64,000 nt of DNA from Planctomyces sp. GTDB taxonomy: Bacteria; Planctomycetota; Planctomycetia; Planctomycetales; Planctomycetaceae. Shown piece after piece: positions 17,257 to 26,414 of this stretch. The stretch is from assembly GCA_016795105.1 (NCBI GenBank), contig JAEUIH010000021.1, positions 1 to 64,000 of the forward strand, read 5' to 3'. The notes below the pieces were generated by a model. The model had not been told where the DNA came from, ran no database searches, and saw only the letters and a list, made by a program, of their open reading frames with translations. Within the stretch, counting starts at the first letter, position 1; the number at the start of each line of letters is the position of its first letter. A program made the position numbers and the translations under genes.

Positions 17257-19182
17257 TCAGGGTGATCGACGCGGGAGCAGTTTCGAGAGGTTGGAACTCA
17301 CGAACAGCTTCAGAAACAGAGCCAGACCCCCATAGATCATCAGGTTCAGACAAAGGACGAATGTCGCCGAGTCCGGCATAAAGTCTGCTCGGTGAACTTC
17401 TCTCATTTCGTCTGCCAGATTGAATCCGTAGATAAACATCGGAGATGTAAAGAAGAACAGAGGCATTTGGCTCGGATTACTGTCAGCGATGATCAGCATC
17501 AGAGCGAAAAACAGCATCGGCACAAAACAGAGCACCAGAATGCAGAGAATCGACGCGATCATGGCCTTCATTTGTGATTTGAGCCAGAGTCCCATTCCGA
17601 TCGCGGTCCATTTGCAGATGATCATGTAAACATAGATTGTGAACAGAGTACCCCAGATATACGGAACTGCGGCAGCAATCCAGCCGATCGAAAGAAACGA
17701 CGCTCGCGTTGTGTTCCAGTAGTAGTTGTTCGGATAGCCATTGGCAGGAGTCTGGCCCATGAGTTGTTGAATAAACAGAGGTTCGTAGAAGCGACCCAGC
17801 AGAAGATGTACCCCAATCGCAACGAAAAACAGGCACAGGATATACAGAATGGCTCGATTCACCCCTGCGCACTTCTGGCGAAGGAGTTCGCGATTTGTGA
17901 TCGGGAGGACAAGGAGAGAATCGAGCGTCTGACGTTCTGATTCACCGGCAAAGACTCGGCATCCAAGACTGATCACAATCAGAAGCGAAATAATGGACAG
18001 AAGTACTTCCGCGGTGATTACAATGTCCTGTCCAACCCAATCGTTGGAAAAGCCCCTGTTGATAATATAGGTCCAGAATTCCATGGTCACCATGAATGCC
18101 GCCAATCCAGCATAAAGCATCCAGCGGGACATCATCGAACTCTGACGTTCACGCCAGCCAAGGCTGTTCACGGCTGGTACTCTGCTGGCAGTCCCTGATG
18201 GTTGGTGAATCCACTGCGAGATTGCGTTCGCTGAATTCTCATTGCCGGTCAGATCGGGAAGGCCGCTTTTGATCAGCTGTTTGAACTTTGTGATAACGGT
18301 AGACTTCAGGTTTCTGATTTGAAGTGCAACCGAAAGTCCTTCTCCTGTTCCTACGCGGATGAGAGCAAACCGACTGGCGATCAGCATACAGATTGCCATT
18401 GAGATTGGCGGAATTGCGCACCAGAACACTTCGGTTACATCAAAGGCTCGGTACATAAACGATTCAATGCTGATCAGATACACCACAAACGCGAACCCAA
18501 GTTGCTCGGACGGTCCGGAGCTCAGAAACCGAAACGGGATACTCGGGAACAATCCCGATTCCTGAAGCAGCATCGGCGCGAAAATCACAAACGCCAGAAC
18601 GATGTAAGTCCACCAGAACGCCGAGACAGCAGATCTGGTGAATGACGAACAGAAGATCGCGGTGCTGGCAACCTGAATTGTGGCAATCAGCATCACAATG
18701 ATCATGAGCAGCAGTTGTTCAGTTCCAAAACCTCCGCAGACATATGCGATTCCCAGCACAGGGCTACTCGCAATCAGCATCACAAGGATCGGCATCATCC
18801 TTGACAGCCACTTCTCGATGACAATGGTCCCGGGAGTCAGCCCGGAAATCAGCAGGAGTGACAGAGTCTGTTTCTCACGTTCCAGCGCAATCGCCGAACA
18901 AGACATCGCCGGAAGAAGAACAAAGATTGCGATAATGTTTGTAATCAGTACAGCGACTGCCATAGTGTTTCCGCTGCCCAGCATTCGATAGACGGTGGTC
19001 TGCTCCCACGTCATTTCGAAATAAACGACCCCAAAGACCATGATGACAATCAGAGCCGTCAGGACTCTGAGAGCATAGGTGCGTTTTCGATTGGCGGACT
19101 CTGTCAATTCCCGAACAAACAGCGGGAATTCAAACATCTCCCTCAGGCGATCCATTGTCTGTTTCGAAGCGCGACCGGCCAT
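17257..19182 (-). CDS. ABC-2-type transporter permease, duplicated
   Basis: 641 aa with about twelve hydrophobic segments in two halves. Each half begins with a cytoplasmic helix and a 'SxIALEREKQTLSLLLISGLTPGTIVIEKWLSR' or 'GESERQTLDSLLVLPITNRELLRQK' motif, typical of ABC-2 permeases of the planctomycete type (ABC transporter permease subunit family). It looks like a head-to-tail internal duplication. No ATP-binding partner is adjacent. It reads away from the large kinase gene across a 257-bp gap; GAGGGG precedes the ATG. Confidence 0.8.
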   Translation of the reverse strand: MAGRASKQTMDRLREMFEFPLFVRELTESANRKRTYALRVLTALIVIMVFGVVYFEMTWEQTTVYRMLGSGNTMAVAVLITNIIAIFVLLPAMSCSAIALEREKQTLSLLLISGLTPGTIVIEKWLSRMMPILVMLIASSPVLGIAYVCGGFGTEQLLLMIIVMLIATIQVASTAIFCSSFTRSAVSAFWWTYIVLAFVIFAPMLLQESGLFPSIPFRFLSSGPSEQLGFAFVVYLISIESFMYRAFDVTEVFWCAIPPISMAICMLIASRFALIRVGTGEGLSVALQIRNLKSTVITKFKQLIKSGLPDLTGNENSANAISQWIHQPSGTASRVPAVNSLGWRERQSSMMSRWMLYAGLAAFMVTMEFWTYIINRGFSNDWVGQDIVITAEVLLSIISLLIVISLGCRVFAGESERQTLDSLLVLPITNRELLRQKCAGVNRAILYILCLFFVAIGVHLLLGRFYEPLFIQQLMGQTPANGYPNNYYWNTTRASFLSIGWIAAAVPYIWGTLFTIYVYMIICKWTAIGMGLWLKSQMKAMIASILCILVLCFVPMLFFALMLIIADSNPSQMPLFFFTSPMFIYGFNLADEMREVHRADFMPDSATFVLCLNLMIYGGLALFLKLFVSSNLSKLLPRRSP

Positions 19183-19439
19183 GTTCAATTCCCCTCAACG
19201 TCCGAATACTTCCAACCGGCTGCTGTATCGGTGCGATCAGCGGCAACTGACCAGTCGATCCACAATGGAAAGCCGATCAGAAACCAGAGTTTAGGCGCGA
19301 CGAATAAGAAAATGGAAGCGTATTACCGCAACGGGTCTGTGCTGACAATCAAAAGTCTAAGATTGACCATCAACAGCGTAAGCCCCATAGTTCCTTGAAA
19401 TCGATCTATGTCGTGAACAATCCCTGAGGTGACGGAAAC

Positions 19440-22400
19440 ATGGCGTCTGAAGTTTCAGAACCGGCGGACCGAGAAGCAAGGAGCCTTGTTGTCAGCGTCC
19501 TGGGAGTACAACTGGAGTTTTACTCAATCGAACAGTTGATGGAGGGTTTTCTTGCATGGATGGATCAACCTCAACGGGCTCTCGAAGATCTCCTGATCGA
19601 GCGTCAAATCATGACGCGGTCCATTCGGGAGCTGCTGACGGTACTGTCGGCTCGATACATCGAGCATCTGGGAGGTGTTCAAAACTGCCTTGAGTCCATG
19701 AGTTCGTACCGAGCACTGCATGAGCGGATGAACGCTGCTGATCCGGGGCGGCACGGAGACGGGAGTGATAAAACAGTAATCCAGACCGTGATCCAAAGTG
19801 CCGCTCCGCTGTCCACAGCCGCGGAGTCACCGTATCGAGCAGACCATGCCGCCAGACGGGAGATGATGTTTCATTCAGGCAATTCAGAGCAGAATCGATT
19901 TCGTATTGTCAGGCCATTCAAAAAGGGCGGGTTGGGCGAAGTTTTTGTTGCGGACGATGTTCAGCTTAATCGAGAGGTTGCGTTAAAAGAGATTCAGGCT
20001 TACGCAGCGGATGATCCGGAATCTCGGTCTCGATTTCGACGAGAGGCTCAGGTGACCGGACGGCTGGAGCATCCCGGCATTGTGCCGGTTTATGGTTTCG
20101 GGCAATACGATGACGGTCGGCCATATTATGCAATGCGCATGGTGTCCGGGGACACGTTCGAAACGGCCATCAACCGGTTTCATTTAGACGCGTCCGTCGG
20201 TTCCGGAAATCACTTTGACGAAGCCGGACTCTCCAGTCTTCGCAAACTGCTGCGGCGATTGATCGATGTCTGTAATGCGATCGAATATGCGCACAGCCGG
20301 GGATTTCTTCATCGTGACTTAAAGCCAGGTAATATCATTCTCGGAAGTTATGGAGAAACGATTGTCCTCGACTGGGGTCTCGCGAAGCCGATCAATACCT
20401 CAGACGTTGGCGGACCGCTTGATGAACCAATGCCTCCAAAGTCCGGGCCAGAATACGGTGCTGGAAAATTCTCTGGAGAAATGGGAACCAACCTAACGTC
20501 GGCAAGTTCGATTCTTGGAACGCCAGCATACATGAGTCCGGAACAGGCGATTGGTGATTTAAGGCAACTTGGGCCTGCGACTGATATCTATGGCCTCGGT
20601 GCAACTTTATACCATTTGTTGACCGGACAGACTCCCTTCAATGGAGTGGGAAAACACGAGCTTATTCGCGCGGTGATTCAGGGTGAACTTACTTCGCCCC
20701 GGCAGATCAATCCGCGGATTCCTGGACCTCTAGAGTCGATTTGCCTGAAAGCGATGTCGCGGCTACCCGTTCAAAGGTACTCGACGCCACTGGAACTGAT
20801 CGAAGATCTGGAATGCTGGCTTGCCGACGAGCGAGTGGAGGCCCACGAAGAGTCATGGGCTGAGCAGACGGCCCGATTTATTCGAAGGCATCGTGCATGG
20901 ACAGTCTCAGCACTTGTGGCCGTTGCTATCATCGCATTCGTGGCTGTCACTTCTCTGATTTTGATCAACCGATCGAGAAACAAAGCGGAAGCCGCTGTCA
21001 TTCGTGAATCGAACGAACGGAAGCGGGCTGAATTGGGTAATGAGGTCCGAAAAGAAGCATACATCTCAAATGTCAGACTTGCTGAGACCTACTGGAATAC
21101 GAATCTGACTCGCGCGTCCAATCAGGCTCTTCGAGATTGCATGCCGTCTGACGGTGAGCCGGATCTCAGGGGGTGGGAGTGGTATTTCCAGAGGAACCGC
21201 AGCGAGCAGTGTCTTCTTTCCTGTAATGTTGGTGAGTTCCAGAACAGGAACCCTCATCAGTTTACTCAATATGGTGTGTTTGGTGTCGCATTCAGCCCCG
21301 ATGCCACTCGTTTTGCAGTGACTCAGGGGTATTCGGTTCAGATCCGAGACGGCGCTACCGGCGAGACTCTTCGTACGTTGACTGTGTCCGGAAAGATTGA
21401 AAATGGACTCTTCGAGCGTGTCTCGTTTGGCGCAAACGGTTCAGCGGTGTACGCGGCTGGAAATGAAGCTGTGTTTTGCTGGAATTCTGAAAGTGGCAAA
21501 CTGATTCGCGAATTCACATATCCGGATGTCGAGGGATTCTACGATCTGACACTGTCTCCTGACGAGAGTCGACTGCTTGCTTCTGGTTACGACGGAGCAA
21601 TGTATGAATGGAATGCGGTGTCGGGTGACCTGCTGGGCGTGTTCGCAATTCCAAAAGTTGCGGCTCGGTGTGTGGCATACAGTTCTGATGGAAGTCTGAT
21701 CGCCGGAGGTTTCAGCGATGGTACTCTTCGGATCTGGGATACAGCGACGCAAAGTGTTCGCAGTAGTCTGAGGAACAGTGATACGGTGATCCGCCGCGGC
21801 CTTCAGGTAACGCCACATGCGATCGCAATTCATCCGGACAACTCACGCGTGTATGTGGGGTTGAGCGATTCGACCGTTGAAGTCTGGAACCTCGATTCAA
21901 AGACGAAAACTCATAAATGGGAACCGCATACTGATGACGTCACGTGCCTCAGGTTAAATGCGGACGGCAGTGTTTTGATTTGCGGGAGTGTCGACCAGAC
22001 TTTGGCCGTCATTCGGAGTGATGATGGTCGGTTGATTCGTCGAATCAGAGGACACCAGGATCGAATCACATCGCTGGCACTTAGTCGTGATCAGCGACGT
22101 GTCATTAGCGTCAGCCTTGATGGGAACGTGAGAATTCAGGATATGAGAGGTGACCCGGCGTGTCGGATCATAGAGACATCTCGGAATCTGAATTATCAAA
22201 TCCGTGCCTCTGCAGATGGTCGGTTTATTGCCTGGGCAGACCAATTCGTCACAACCGTTGCTGATGCCAGAACAGCCAGGACGCTTCTCACTGTCCCCAC
22301 ACTTCATGGAAAGCTCTGTTTCAGTGCCGACGGAAATCGCCTGTTCATCGGAGGCGCAGTGTGGGATACCACAGGCAGGGCGATTCTACGTCGATTCTAT

Positions 22401-23858
22401 GACACTCCAACGGGATACGCTGACGCCAGTGTCGTTGACCTCAGTCCTGATGGGGAACAATTAGCACTCATTATCGATGATCGTATCGTAGTTTACCAGG
22501 TGAATGATGGCTCGATCCTTCGCGAATCGTCAAAGATCCCGTCTCGATTTATGGATATGGAGTTCGACACTTCGGGGAAGCATCTCTATTGCGCCGGCAA
22601 CAATATTGTCCGCTGGAATGTAGAGCAAAACGAATTCGACTCGTCCTGGAGGGTCCCTGAGGAAGCCGCAGTCATAGCGCTCTGCGAAAAGCGACAATTG
22701 GTTGCTGCAGGACTTCCTGGCGGATCAATCATGTTCTGGAATTCAGTGACTGGAGAATCTTTGGGTAGGCTTCAGGGACATTCGCAGCAGGTTACGGATG
22801 TTGGTTTCAACTCCGATGGGTCGAGACTTGTCAGTGGAAGTATGGACCGAACCGTTAAGGTCTGGGATACAGTCAAGATGGCAAGCGTCTGTACGCTGGA
22901 TAGACACACGGATTGTGTTACTGGAGTGTGTTTTTCACACGATGGTCATCAGATCCACAGTTCCGGCTGGGATGGGACTGTTCGCACATGGTACGGAAAT
23001 CCGGAATTGAGGACGTTTGTAGCTCTATGGAATGCTGCGAGCACTCAGGCCCATGCAGTGAATGCGATCCAGCCTCCAAATCCGCAGCAATCGGTCCTTT
23101 CGGTGATTGAAGGTGATCGATTTCTGACAGATGAAGAACGTGGAATTGCGTTTGCTGTGATGGGAGCGAGACCGGCTGACATCGCTTCGCCGTCAGTCCG
23201 GGAATCTGTCGAACTTGAATACCGTCGGTATCAGGAGAATGGAGTCCTGCTTCCGATCGAAGCTCTGCAGGCCTACCTTGCGAGAAACGACGAAAGACTT
23301 GCGGAACTCACGAAGGTTGTTGACGAAAAGTTCCCAGGTGCTTCCGTGTTGCGCAGGAAGATTGAGCACCTTCGAGCACTGTTGAATCCAGTTCCGCCCA
23401 TCGCACTCGCGGATGTCTCACCAGCGGAAGCTGTGATTGGTGTCTCGCGACTCAAATTCGAGACCGAACATGTGGGCTGGGCCTCTGTACTCAGAGACCA
23501 GTCACTGATAGAAGCGGGGCAGTCTCCGCTGCTGGAAGTGGATGGGAATTTCTATGAATCGGGGCTTTGGGCCCATGCACCTTCGGTGTACTCGCTCCGT
23601 TTGAAAGGCGCATGGAAACAGTTCAGATCAGGCTATGGACTCAGACTCACCGGGCAGGGGTCTGTTGTGTTTGTCGTGAAGGGCGATGGCAAAGAACTGT
23701 TTCGTTCAGAACGAGTAGACACATCGAAAATGCAGACTGTGCGCAGTGTTGATGTCGATGTCGAGGGGGTCGATCTCCTCGAATTGATTGTCGAAGATGG
23801 TGGGGACGGTGCGTTTCGGGACTGGAGCGTCTGGTTGGCCCCGGAACTTCGCCGTTGA
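19440..23858 (+). CDS. Membrane Ser/Thr kinase with WD40 and NPCBM domains
   Basis: 1472 aa. A ~150-aa N-terminal segment of unknown type leads to a PknB-like kinase domain (about 154-470): glycine loop KKGGLGEVFVA, catalytic Lys in VALKEI, HRDLKPGN, and DWG instead of DFG (VLDWGLAKP), a planctomycete variant. One membrane helix follows (VAVAIIAFVAVTSLILI), then ten or more WD40 repeats (for example SGSMDRTVKVWD, GGFSDGTLRIWD), and a C-terminal NPCBM-like beta domain (FYESGLWAHAPS, GYGLRLTGQGSVVFVV). The kinase would be inside and the propellers and putative carbohydrate-binding module outside, so it could sense cell-surface glycans; that is inference. GAGGTGACGGAAAC precedes the ATG. Confidence 0.9.
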   Translation: MASEVSEPADREARSLVVSVLGVQLEFYSIEQLMEGFLAWMDQPQRALEDLLIERQIMTRSIRELLTVLSARYIEHLGGVQNCLESMSSYRALHERMNAADPGRHGDGSDKTVIQTVIQSAAPLSTAAESPYRADHAARREMMFHSGNSEQNRFRIVRPFKKGGLGEVFVADDVQLNREVALKEIQAYAADDPESRSRFRREAQVTGRLEHPGIVPVYGFGQYDDGRPYYAMRMVSGDTFETAINRFHLDASVGSGNHFDEAGLSSLRKLLRRLIDVCNAIEYAHSRGFLHRDLKPGNIILGSYGETIVLDWGLAKPINTSDVGGPLDEPMPPKSGPEYGAGKFSGEMGTNLTSASSILGTPAYMSPEQAIGDLRQLGPATDIYGLGATLYHLLTGQTPFNGVGKHELIRAVIQGELTSPRQINPRIPGPLESICLKAMSRLPVQRYSTPLELIEDLECWLADERVEAHEESWAEQTARFIRRHRAWTVSALVAVAIIAFVAVTSLILINRSRNKAEAAVIRESNERKRAELGNEVRKEAYISNVRLAETYWNTNLTRASNQALRDCMPSDGEPDLRGWEWYFQRNRSEQCLLSCNVGEFQNRNPHQFTQYGVFGVAFSPDATRFAVTQGYSVQIRDGATGETLRTLTVSGKIENGLFERVSFGANGSAVYAAGNEAVFCWNSESGKLIREFTYPDVEGFYDLTLSPDESRLLASGYDGAMYEWNAVSGDLLGVFAIPKVAARCVAYSSDGSLIAGGFSDGTLRIWDTATQSVRSSLRNSDTVIRRGLQVTPHAIAIHPDNSRVYVGLSDSTVEVWNLDSKTKTHKWEPHTDDVTCLRLNADGSVLICGSVDQTLAVIRSDDGRLIRRIRGHQDRITSLALSRDQRRVISVSLDGNVRIQDMRGDPACRIIETSRNLNYQIRASADGRFIAWADQFVTTVADARTARTLLTVPTLHGKLCFSADGNRLFIGGAVWDTTGRAILRRFYDTPTGYADASVVDLSPDGEQLALIIDDRIVVYQVNDGSILRESSKIPSRFMDMEFDTSGKHLYCAGNNIVRWNVEQNEFDSSWRVPEEAAVIALCEKRQLVAAGLPGGSIMFWNSVTGESLGRLQGHSQQVTDVGFNSDGSRLVSGSMDRTVKVWDTVKMASVCTLDRHTDCVTGVCFSHDGHQIHSSGWDGTVRTWYGNPELRTFVALWNAASTQAHAVNAIQPPNPQQSVLSVIEGDRFLTDEERGIAFAVMGARPADIASPSVRESVELEYRRYQENGVLLPIEALQAYLARNDERLAELTKVVDEKFPGASVLRRKIEHLRALLNPVPPIALADVSPAEAVIGVSRLKFETEHVGWASVLRDQSLIEAGQSPLLEVDGNFYESGLWAHAPSVYSLRLKGAWKQFRSGYGLRLTGQGSVVFVVKGDGKELFRSERVDTSKMQTVRSVDVDVEGVDLLELIVEDGGDGAFRDWSVWLAPELRR

Positions 23859-23863
23859 CGTGA

Positions 23864-25105
23864 CTACTCGTAACGCAGAGCATCAATGGGGTCGAGTCGG
23901 CTGGCACGCCATGCCGGATATAGACCGAATACCACTCCGACACATGCTGCAAAAATCATGGCGACAATTGCGGCAGGAATTGAAACGACGACAGGCCAGT
24001 CAGAGCCGGAAGAGATCGAATTGATCAGGGTTGTAATGCCCACGGAAGCGCCAACTCCCAGCGCAAGGCCGATTGCTCCACCGAAACACGACAGTACGAC
24101 CGACTCAATCAAAAACTGTATCATAATGTCACGGCCTCGAGCGCCGACCGCCATTCGAATGCCGATTTCACGAGTTCGCTCAGTGACCGAAACCAGCATG
24201 ATATTCATAATGCCGACACCGCCTACCAGCAGCGAGATACCAGCGATCGAAGCCAGTAAGGCTGTCATCACTCCGGTGACCTGTCCCAGGAAGTTCGAGA
24301 TTTCATTACTGCTTTGAACTTCAAAGTCGGCCTTCTGTCCCACTGCGATATGATGTCGTTCCATCAGCAGCTGGCGAATCTCCGAAGTGGCATCAATGAT
24401 TCTGTCGGGGGATCGAGCAGCAACAAAGACAGCGTTCACATCATCAAACTGTGATCCCTGCAGTCTCTTCTTGACAGTTGTAAAGGGCATCAACAGAACA
24501 TTGTCCTGGTCGCGACCGTCCAGGGCTGCACCTTTTGCCTGGAGCACGCCCACAATCGTGAAGGGGATATTCCCGATTCGGATAGATTCACCAATCGGAT
24601 TTGAGCCCTGGAAAAGTTCGCGGACGAGCGTGTATCCGACGACACAGACGCAGTTTCCGCCACGGACGTCACGTTCCGTAAAGAATCCCCCGGCCTCAAG
24701 CTCCCAGTTTCGAATTGTCAGGTAGTCAACGCCGACACCAAACATCTCTGAAGGCTGCATATTCTGGTTGCCGCGCACCACTGAACCGGCAGCACCGACG
24801 AGAGGAGATGCAACGAGAACGTTTTCACATTCCTTACCAATTGCTTCCGCATCGCTGACGGTTAACGATGGCAGGCTGCCCATCCGCACGCCTCGACGCT
24901 TTTCACGCGACGGCTGAACGAAAATAAAGTTAGTTCCGAAGGACTGAAGTTCTGTCTGCACCAGTTGACCGGCGCTACTGCCGATGGACACCATCGTGGT
25001 AACTGCCGCGATGCCAATCACAACCCCGAGCACTGTAAGTCCAGCGCGAAGCTTATTGCGGCCCAATGCTCGAATGGCAACATATACGGTCAGCAGAAAG
25101 CTCAT
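23864..25105 (-). CDS. MacB-like ABC permease (no ATPase domain)
   Basis: 413 aa. Signature MacB_PCD/FtsX architecture: first helix (RAGLTVLGVVIGIAAVTTMVSIG), a periplasmic core domain, and three C-terminal helices starting SIAGISLLVGGVGIMNIMLVSVTERTREIGIRMAVGAR. MacB itself has an N-terminal ATPase; this gene and its operon lack one, so the ATPase must be encoded elsewhere. It follows the membrane fusion protein by 3 bp as the last gene of the terpenoid operon. By analogy with MacAB-TolC and LolCDE families it would move a lipid or amphipathic product out of the inner membrane. Confidence 0.88.
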   Translation of the reverse strand: MSFLLTVYVAIRALGRNKLRAGLTVLGVVIGIAAVTTMVSIGSSAGQLVQTELQSFGTNFIFVQPSREKRRGVRMGSLPSLTVSDAEAIGKECENVLVASPLVGAAGSVVRGNQNMQPSEMFGVGVDYLTIRNWELEAGGFFTERDVRGGNCVCVVGYTLVRELFQGSNPIGESIRIGNIPFTIVGVLQAKGAALDGRDQDNVLLMPFTTVKKRLQGSQFDDVNAVFVAARSPDRIIDATSEIRQLLMERHHIAVGQKADFEVQSSNEISNFLGQVTGVMTALLASIAGISLLVGGVGIMNIMLVSVTERTREIGIRMAVGARGRDIMIQFLIESVVLSCFGGAIGLALGVGASVGITTLINSISSGSDWPVVVSIPAAIVAMIFAACVGVVFGLYPAWRASRLDPIDALRYE

Positions 25106-25108
25106 CGA

Positions 25109-26380
25109 CTATTTTGCCTTTTCGAGTCCAACGACCAGTTCGTCACCAGCTTTGAGGTCACCACTCACGACCTGAGTAAATTGATAGTCGCTGTCACCGA
25201 TCTGAATGTCGATTGCCTTGAGAAGATCGCCTTCTTTGACCCAGACAATTCGCTTTGAAGCTGCCTGACCGGCTTTTGCGGCATCGTCCACAGGCTGTTC
25301 GAGGCTTGACGTTGAAGCACTTTCATCTTCTTCAGCTTCCGGGACAATCGACAGATCGAGCCGAGCGTGGTCAGCAGGTCGCACCAGGTGTTTTTCGGGG
25401 TAGTACCGCAGAGCAGCATTCGGAATCTTCAGAACATCTTTCAGTTCGCGAATCTGAAACGTGAGGTTTGCGGTCATCCCCGGGAGAAGCAGCATTTCCG
25501 CGTTGGGAGTTCCCACAACAACCGGATAAGTCACCACGTTCTGATTTGTTGTGGCACTCAATCGGACTTCCTCGATCTCTCCCTGTTCAAAGATCTTGTC
25601 GGGATAAGCATCGACGGTAAAGAAGACCGGCTGCTTGTTCTCTTTAGCTTCTTTGATCAGGCCAATATCGGCTTCGTCGACAGACGCGAAAATATGCATT
25701 CGTTCCTTCATCTTCGGGGCAACGACAAACATCTCCGGAGTCTGAAACTGGGCGGCGAGTGTCTGACCCGGTTCGATCAGTCGATCGATAACCATCCCAT
25801 CGACGGGCGATGTGATCTTTGTATAGTTGAGGTTGGCCTGTGAATTTTCGAGGTTGGCTTCTGCCTGTTTAACGGATGCTTCTGCGATCAGCAGCTGAGC
25901 TTCCAGCGCCATTCTCGAGAATCTGAACTGGTCGAGTTCCGTCTTGGAAATATAGTCAACATTTTCTTCTTTCAGCGCCACCGAGCGAGCTTCGTCGTTG
26001 CGAGCACGGCCCAGCTCGGCTTTGACGCGTTCCACTTCTGCCTGTCGAGTCATCAGTGCAGCTTCATCGCGGCGAACGTTTGCATCGTAAAGTCGAGGGT
26101 CGATCGTCGCCAACACCTGTCCTGCTTTGACTTCTTCATTGAAGTCAACAAACAAATCCAGAATTGGTCCGGAGACAAAGCTCCCGATCTGGACTGAAAT
26201 CACGGGCTTGACAGATCCGGAGGCATTGACAGAGATCCGAATATTTCCGGTCTCCGCCTTTACCGATCGGAACTTCGGTTTGTTTCGAGCGGCCCACCAC
26301 GGGAGAGCTACAGAAGCGGCTCCCCATCCCATTCCTACGAGGATTCCAAGGACCACCAGCAGTTTAAGAAAGAACTTCAT
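25109..26380 (-). CDS. MacA-like periplasmic adaptor (HlyD family)
   Basis: 423 aa. A membrane anchor (LLVVLGILVGMGWGAASVAL) is followed by a lipoyl/barrel-sandwich half (SVKPVISVQIGSFVSGPI), an alpha-hairpin (about 95-185, coiled coil with QAEVERVKAELGRARN), the second lipoyl half (NYTKITSPVDGMVIDRLIEPGQTL) and beta-barrel and membrane-proximal domains. It pairs with the MacB-like permease 3 bp downstream. It starts 34 bp after the polyprenyl-synthase fusion, so it is in the same operon. A 40-residue acidic linker near the C-terminus (EAEEDESASTSSLEQP) is unusual. Confidence 0.88.
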   Translation of the reverse strand: MKFFLKLLVVLGILVGMGWGAASVALPWWAARNKPKFRSVKAETGNIRISVNASGSVKPVISVQIGSFVSGPILDLFVDFNEEVKAGQVLATIDPRLYDANVRRDEAALMTRQAEVERVKAELGRARNDEARSVALKEENVDYISKTELDQFRFSRMALEAQLLIAEASVKQAEANLENSQANLNYTKITSPVDGMVIDRLIEPGQTLAAQFQTPEMFVVAPKMKERMHIFASVDEADIGLIKEAKENKQPVFFTVDAYPDKIFEQGEIEEVRLSATTNQNVVTYPVVVGTPNAEMLLLPGMTANLTFQIRELKDVLKIPNAALRYYPEKHLVRPADHARLDLSIVPEAEEDESASTSSLEQPVDDAAKAGQAASKRIVWVKEGDLLKAIDIQIGDSDYQFTQVVSGDLKAGDELVVGLEKAK

Positions 26381-26414
26381 ACAGACAAACGTTTCCTGAG
26401 AGGCCTTCTGACCG

